A DNA stretch of 6,090 nt, taken from assembly GCA_041648665.1 (NCBI GenBank), contig JBAZOP010000129.1, forward strand, positions 1 through 6,090. Direction: 5' to 3'. The stretch's first letter is position 1, and each line of letters begins with the position of its first letter. This document shows positions 5,089 through 6,090 of this stretch, piece after piece. The position numbers and the translations under genes were made by a program. This DNA comes from a bacterium (lineage in GTDB: Bacteria > UBA10199 > 2-02-FULL-44-16 > JAAZCA01). The notes beneath the pieces were generated by a model, which was not told the origin of the DNA, did no database searches, and saw only the letters and a program-made list of their open reading frames with translations.

Positions 5089-5289
5089 TCATCTCTGCTT
5101 GTGCCACGGAGTAGGGCCGTTGCGCCGCGCGTCAATCTTGGCTTGTGCAATGGCCTTGCTCACCGGGCACTCTGCCGTGTGGATGATGCTGGCTGGCTCG
5201 TGGCCGACTCGGTAGCAATGGCGACACGAATACTTGCCCAGCAGAATCAAGTCGTCCTCGTCTCTGAATAGACACCATTCAGGTATCAC
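5089..5289 (-). CDS. Small zinc-finger-like protein (66 aa)
   Basis: This small protein has a CxxC...HxxxC arrangement: C22-R-H-C25, then H37-T-A-E-C41, with C6, H24 and H30 as further possible ligands. That spacing suggests a single small zinc-binding fold, as in many phage accessory proteins; the function is unknown. The C-terminus (47-66) is basic (K51, R55, R56, K64, R66), which could aid nucleic-acid binding. The start is GTG 5289-5287, chosen because GGAGG lies 7 nt upstream and the codon overlaps the previous stop as GTGA. It is the last gene of the small cluster, followed by a GC-rich hairpin and then the replication-operon promoter. Confidence 0.8.
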   Translation of the reverse strand: MIPEWCLFRDEDDLILLGKYSCRHCYRVGHEPASIIHTAECPVSKAIAQAKIDARRNGPTPWHKQR

Positions 5290-5537
5290 CCCGCCACCTC
5301 CGGCGCCATCTCTCTCTCATCCACCCAGGCGCAAAAGTGATAGACCAGGTATCTCGTCTCGATAGCCCCCATGTGGCAGGCGTCGCCCTTGTGCTCGCAG
5401 CGCAGGCAATACTCGTCACCGAACACGCCGCTATCGCTCCACTCTGGCAGGCGACACCGATAGTCCGTCAAGTCGGCCAAGCACAGGCCGCCGCGCTTGA
5501 GAATGGCGGCCTCTTCGTCGCTGATAGTGCGTGTCAC
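5286..5537 (-). CDS. Small cysteine-rich protein (83 aa)
   Basis: I do not recognise this protein. It has six cysteines, C19, C28, C44, C47, C54 and C69, plus H49, H55 and H67. The central C44-L-R-C47-E-H-K-G-D-A-C54-H segment looks like a metal-binding knuckle. The N-terminus (T-I-S-D-E-E-A-A-I-L) is helical. I chose GTG 5537-5535: it overlaps the upstream gene's stop in an ATGTGA arrangement and has AGGG 9 nt upstream. An in-frame ATG at 5570 would create a 37-bp overlap and add an unlikely G/R-rich stretch. The stop overlaps the next start by GTGA, so the two cysteine-rich genes are translationally coupled. Confidence 0.78.
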   Translation of the reverse strand: MTRTISDEEAAILKRGGLCLADLTDYRCRLPEWSDSGVFGDEYCLRCEHKGDACHMGAIETRYLVYHFCAWVDEREMAPEVAG

Positions 5538-5800
5538 ATCGCACCGCCCTTCACGCCCATGCGCCCCCAAGCGGTTTGCGTATCCGTGGCGTAGCGGGCG
5601 TTGGCCTGCTCCAGCGTCAAGCGCTCGCGCAGGTAGCCCATAGCACCCCGCATGGTCTCCAGGTTCTCCGCGGCCTTTTGTGCAAAGACCGTATGCCGCT
5701 CGATACTCTGTTGCAGCTCCCCATAGGTGTAGCGGTAGTGTAGCCCGCCGCGCTCTACAATAACCGTGTCCCCGTCCATCTGGTACCTTACGCTATCCAT
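5534..5800 (-). CDS. Hypothetical 88-aa protein with predicted helical core
   Basis: I do not recognise this protein. Residues 4-25 look like a beta hairpin (V-R-Y-Q-M-D-G-D-T-V-I-V-E-R-G-G-L-H-Y-R-Y). Residues about 26-70 form a long, charged, mostly helical segment with possible coiled-coil character (E-L-Q-Q-S-I-E-R onward, L-R-E-R-L-T-L-E-Q-A). No cysteines or membrane segment are present. The start is ATG 5800-5798, supported by GGAGG 7 nt upstream. Its first 13 nt overlap the end of the small membrane-protein gene, and its stop overlaps the next start. The function is unknown; expression with the neighbouring small genes is likely. Confidence 0.8.
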   Translation of the reverse strand: MDSVRYQMDGDTVIVERGGLHYRYTYGELQQSIERHTVFAQKAAENLETMRGAMGYLRERLTLEQANARYATDTQTAWGRMGVKGGAM

Positions 5801-5949
5801 CTCACCACCTCCGCAATTACCGCACTAGCGCCGACGATCAGCAGCGCAAGCATCGCTGCGCAGCCGCCGACCCAACTCGTACCGCCGTCACCTGCATCGT
5901 CGCCCTTGGGTATTGCTATCGCGCTCTTGGGGTTGTCTCTGTCGCTCAT
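5788..5949 (-). CDS. Small single-pass membrane protein (53 aa)
   Basis: This short frame begins at ATG 5949-5947 with GGGAG 8 nt upstream and ends at TAA 5790-5788, overlapping the next gene by 13 nt. Residues 1-25 are polar (M-S-D-R-D-N-P-K..., with K15 and D17, D18, D21). Residues 26-46 are a single hydrophobic helix, W-V-G-G-C-A-A-M-L-A-L-L-I-V-G-A-S-A-V-I-A. A short tail E-V-V-R-W-I-A follows. There is no positive n-region or lipobox, so a membrane anchor is likelier than a secreted protein or lipoprotein. Its role is unknown; small phage membrane proteins include holin-like, superinfection-exclusion and host-modulating types. The frame is open upstream to the window edge, so a longer protein cannot be fully excluded. 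Confidence 0.7.
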   Translation of the reverse strand: MSDRDNPKSAIAIPKGDDAGDGGTSWVGGCAAMLALLIVGASAVIAEVVRWIA

Positions 5950-5965
5950 CGTCTCATCTCCCAGT

Positions 5966-5993
5966 TTGTCCGTACTTTGTCCGATATTGTCCG
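5966..5993. repeat. Three TTGTCCG direct repeats at helical-turn spacing (putative operator)
   Basis: TTGTCCG occurs at 5966-5972, 5977-5983 and 5987-5993, with periods of 11 and 10 bp, so all copies face the same side of the helix. On the coding strand of the small-gene cluster they read CGGACAA and lie about 17-45 nt upstream of the 53-aa start. Such an array usually binds a regulator cooperatively. I see no clear promoter beside it within the window. Confidence 0.5.
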
Positions 5994-6090
5994 ATCCCCA
6001 CCGCGCCGCCGTTAGGCTATGTCGGATGTGCTGGTTCCGCTCAGCGCAGCGCGAGCGGCGCAGCGGGGTGAATCCTACATCGTCAACTGC
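5994..6090. other. GC-rich edge region without a supported gene
   Basis: This stretch holds two GCGCAGCG copies (6044-6051 and 6058-6065) and a CCGCT...AGCGG inverted pair around 6038-6057. A TTGACG (complement of 6081-6086) has no matching -10. The frame of the 53-aa protein stays open here on the minus strand, but the translation is Arg-rich and low in complexity, with no start or ribosome site visible. Confidence 0.4.

Noticed and set aside
1..6090. Frequent CTAG tetranucleotides (around 25 by eye).
   Set aside because: This is about the random expectation for the length. CTAG is often rare in bacteria, so it may hint at the host, but my count is manual and not decisive.
6078..6090. TTGACG on the minus strand as a promoter for the small-gene cluster.
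   Set aside because: No acceptable -10 occurs 16-18 bp downstream; the sequence there is GC-rich.

Overview
The window looks like the replication and early region of a tailed-phage-type genome (phage, prophage or phage-plasmid). I cannot name the host. The evidence is a tightly packed, one-strand set of phage-style genes: a DnaB-like helicase, a winged-helix replication initiator, a DUF1064 nuclease, a ParB-domain/DNA methyltransferase fusion and several small cysteine-rich proteins. They are joined by ATGA, GTGA and ATGTGA start/stop overlaps with strong Shine-Dalgarno sites. Base composition is moderately GC-rich by eye. No structural, lysis, integrase or tRNA genes are present. All convincing protein genes lie on the minus strand, so transcription runs from high to low coordinates.

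Layout in transcription order. (1) 5949 to 5089 is a cluster of four small genes: a 53-aa single-pass membrane protein, an 88-aa helical protein, and 83-aa and 66-aa cysteine-rich, probably metal-binding proteins. Three TTGTCCG direct repeats spaced about one helical turn lie just upstream, and a GC-rich hairpin follows the last gene. (2) 5088 to 4606 is the only long non-coding stretch. It holds a near-consensus sigma70 promoter on the minus strand (TTGACA-17 bp-TATACT). That promoter should produce a leader of about 370 nt containing two long, interleaved inverted repeats (pseudoknot or switch topology). On the opposite strand, an extended -10 promoter (TGCTATAAT) drives a short structured RNA that ends in an intrinsic-type hairpin and is fully antisense to the leader. 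An imperfect 16-bp palindrome overlaps the upstream edge of that antisense promoter. (3) 4605 to 1 is the replication operon: ParB-HTH-methyltransferase, an unrecognised 219-aa protein, the DnaD/replisome-organizer-like initiator, the replicative helicase, and the start of a DUF1064 nuclease that runs off the left edge.

How it may work together (inference): the strong promoter makes the replication operon mRNA. The structured leader and the countertranscribed RNA could set its expression, as in antisense-controlled plasmid replicons. The ParB/HTH protein encoded first in the operon is a natural candidate to bind the palindrome that overlaps the antisense promoter. The initiator would load the helicase at an origin; a GTTAC repeat cluster inside the initiator gene is one candidate. 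The DUF1064 nuclease would process branched replication intermediates. The antisense RNA/leader module is the most unusual part of the window, and I do not recognise it as any named RNA family.

The right edge (about 5994-6090) holds a GC-rich repetitive stretch and no gene I can support, although the frame of the 53-aa protein stays open to the edge.
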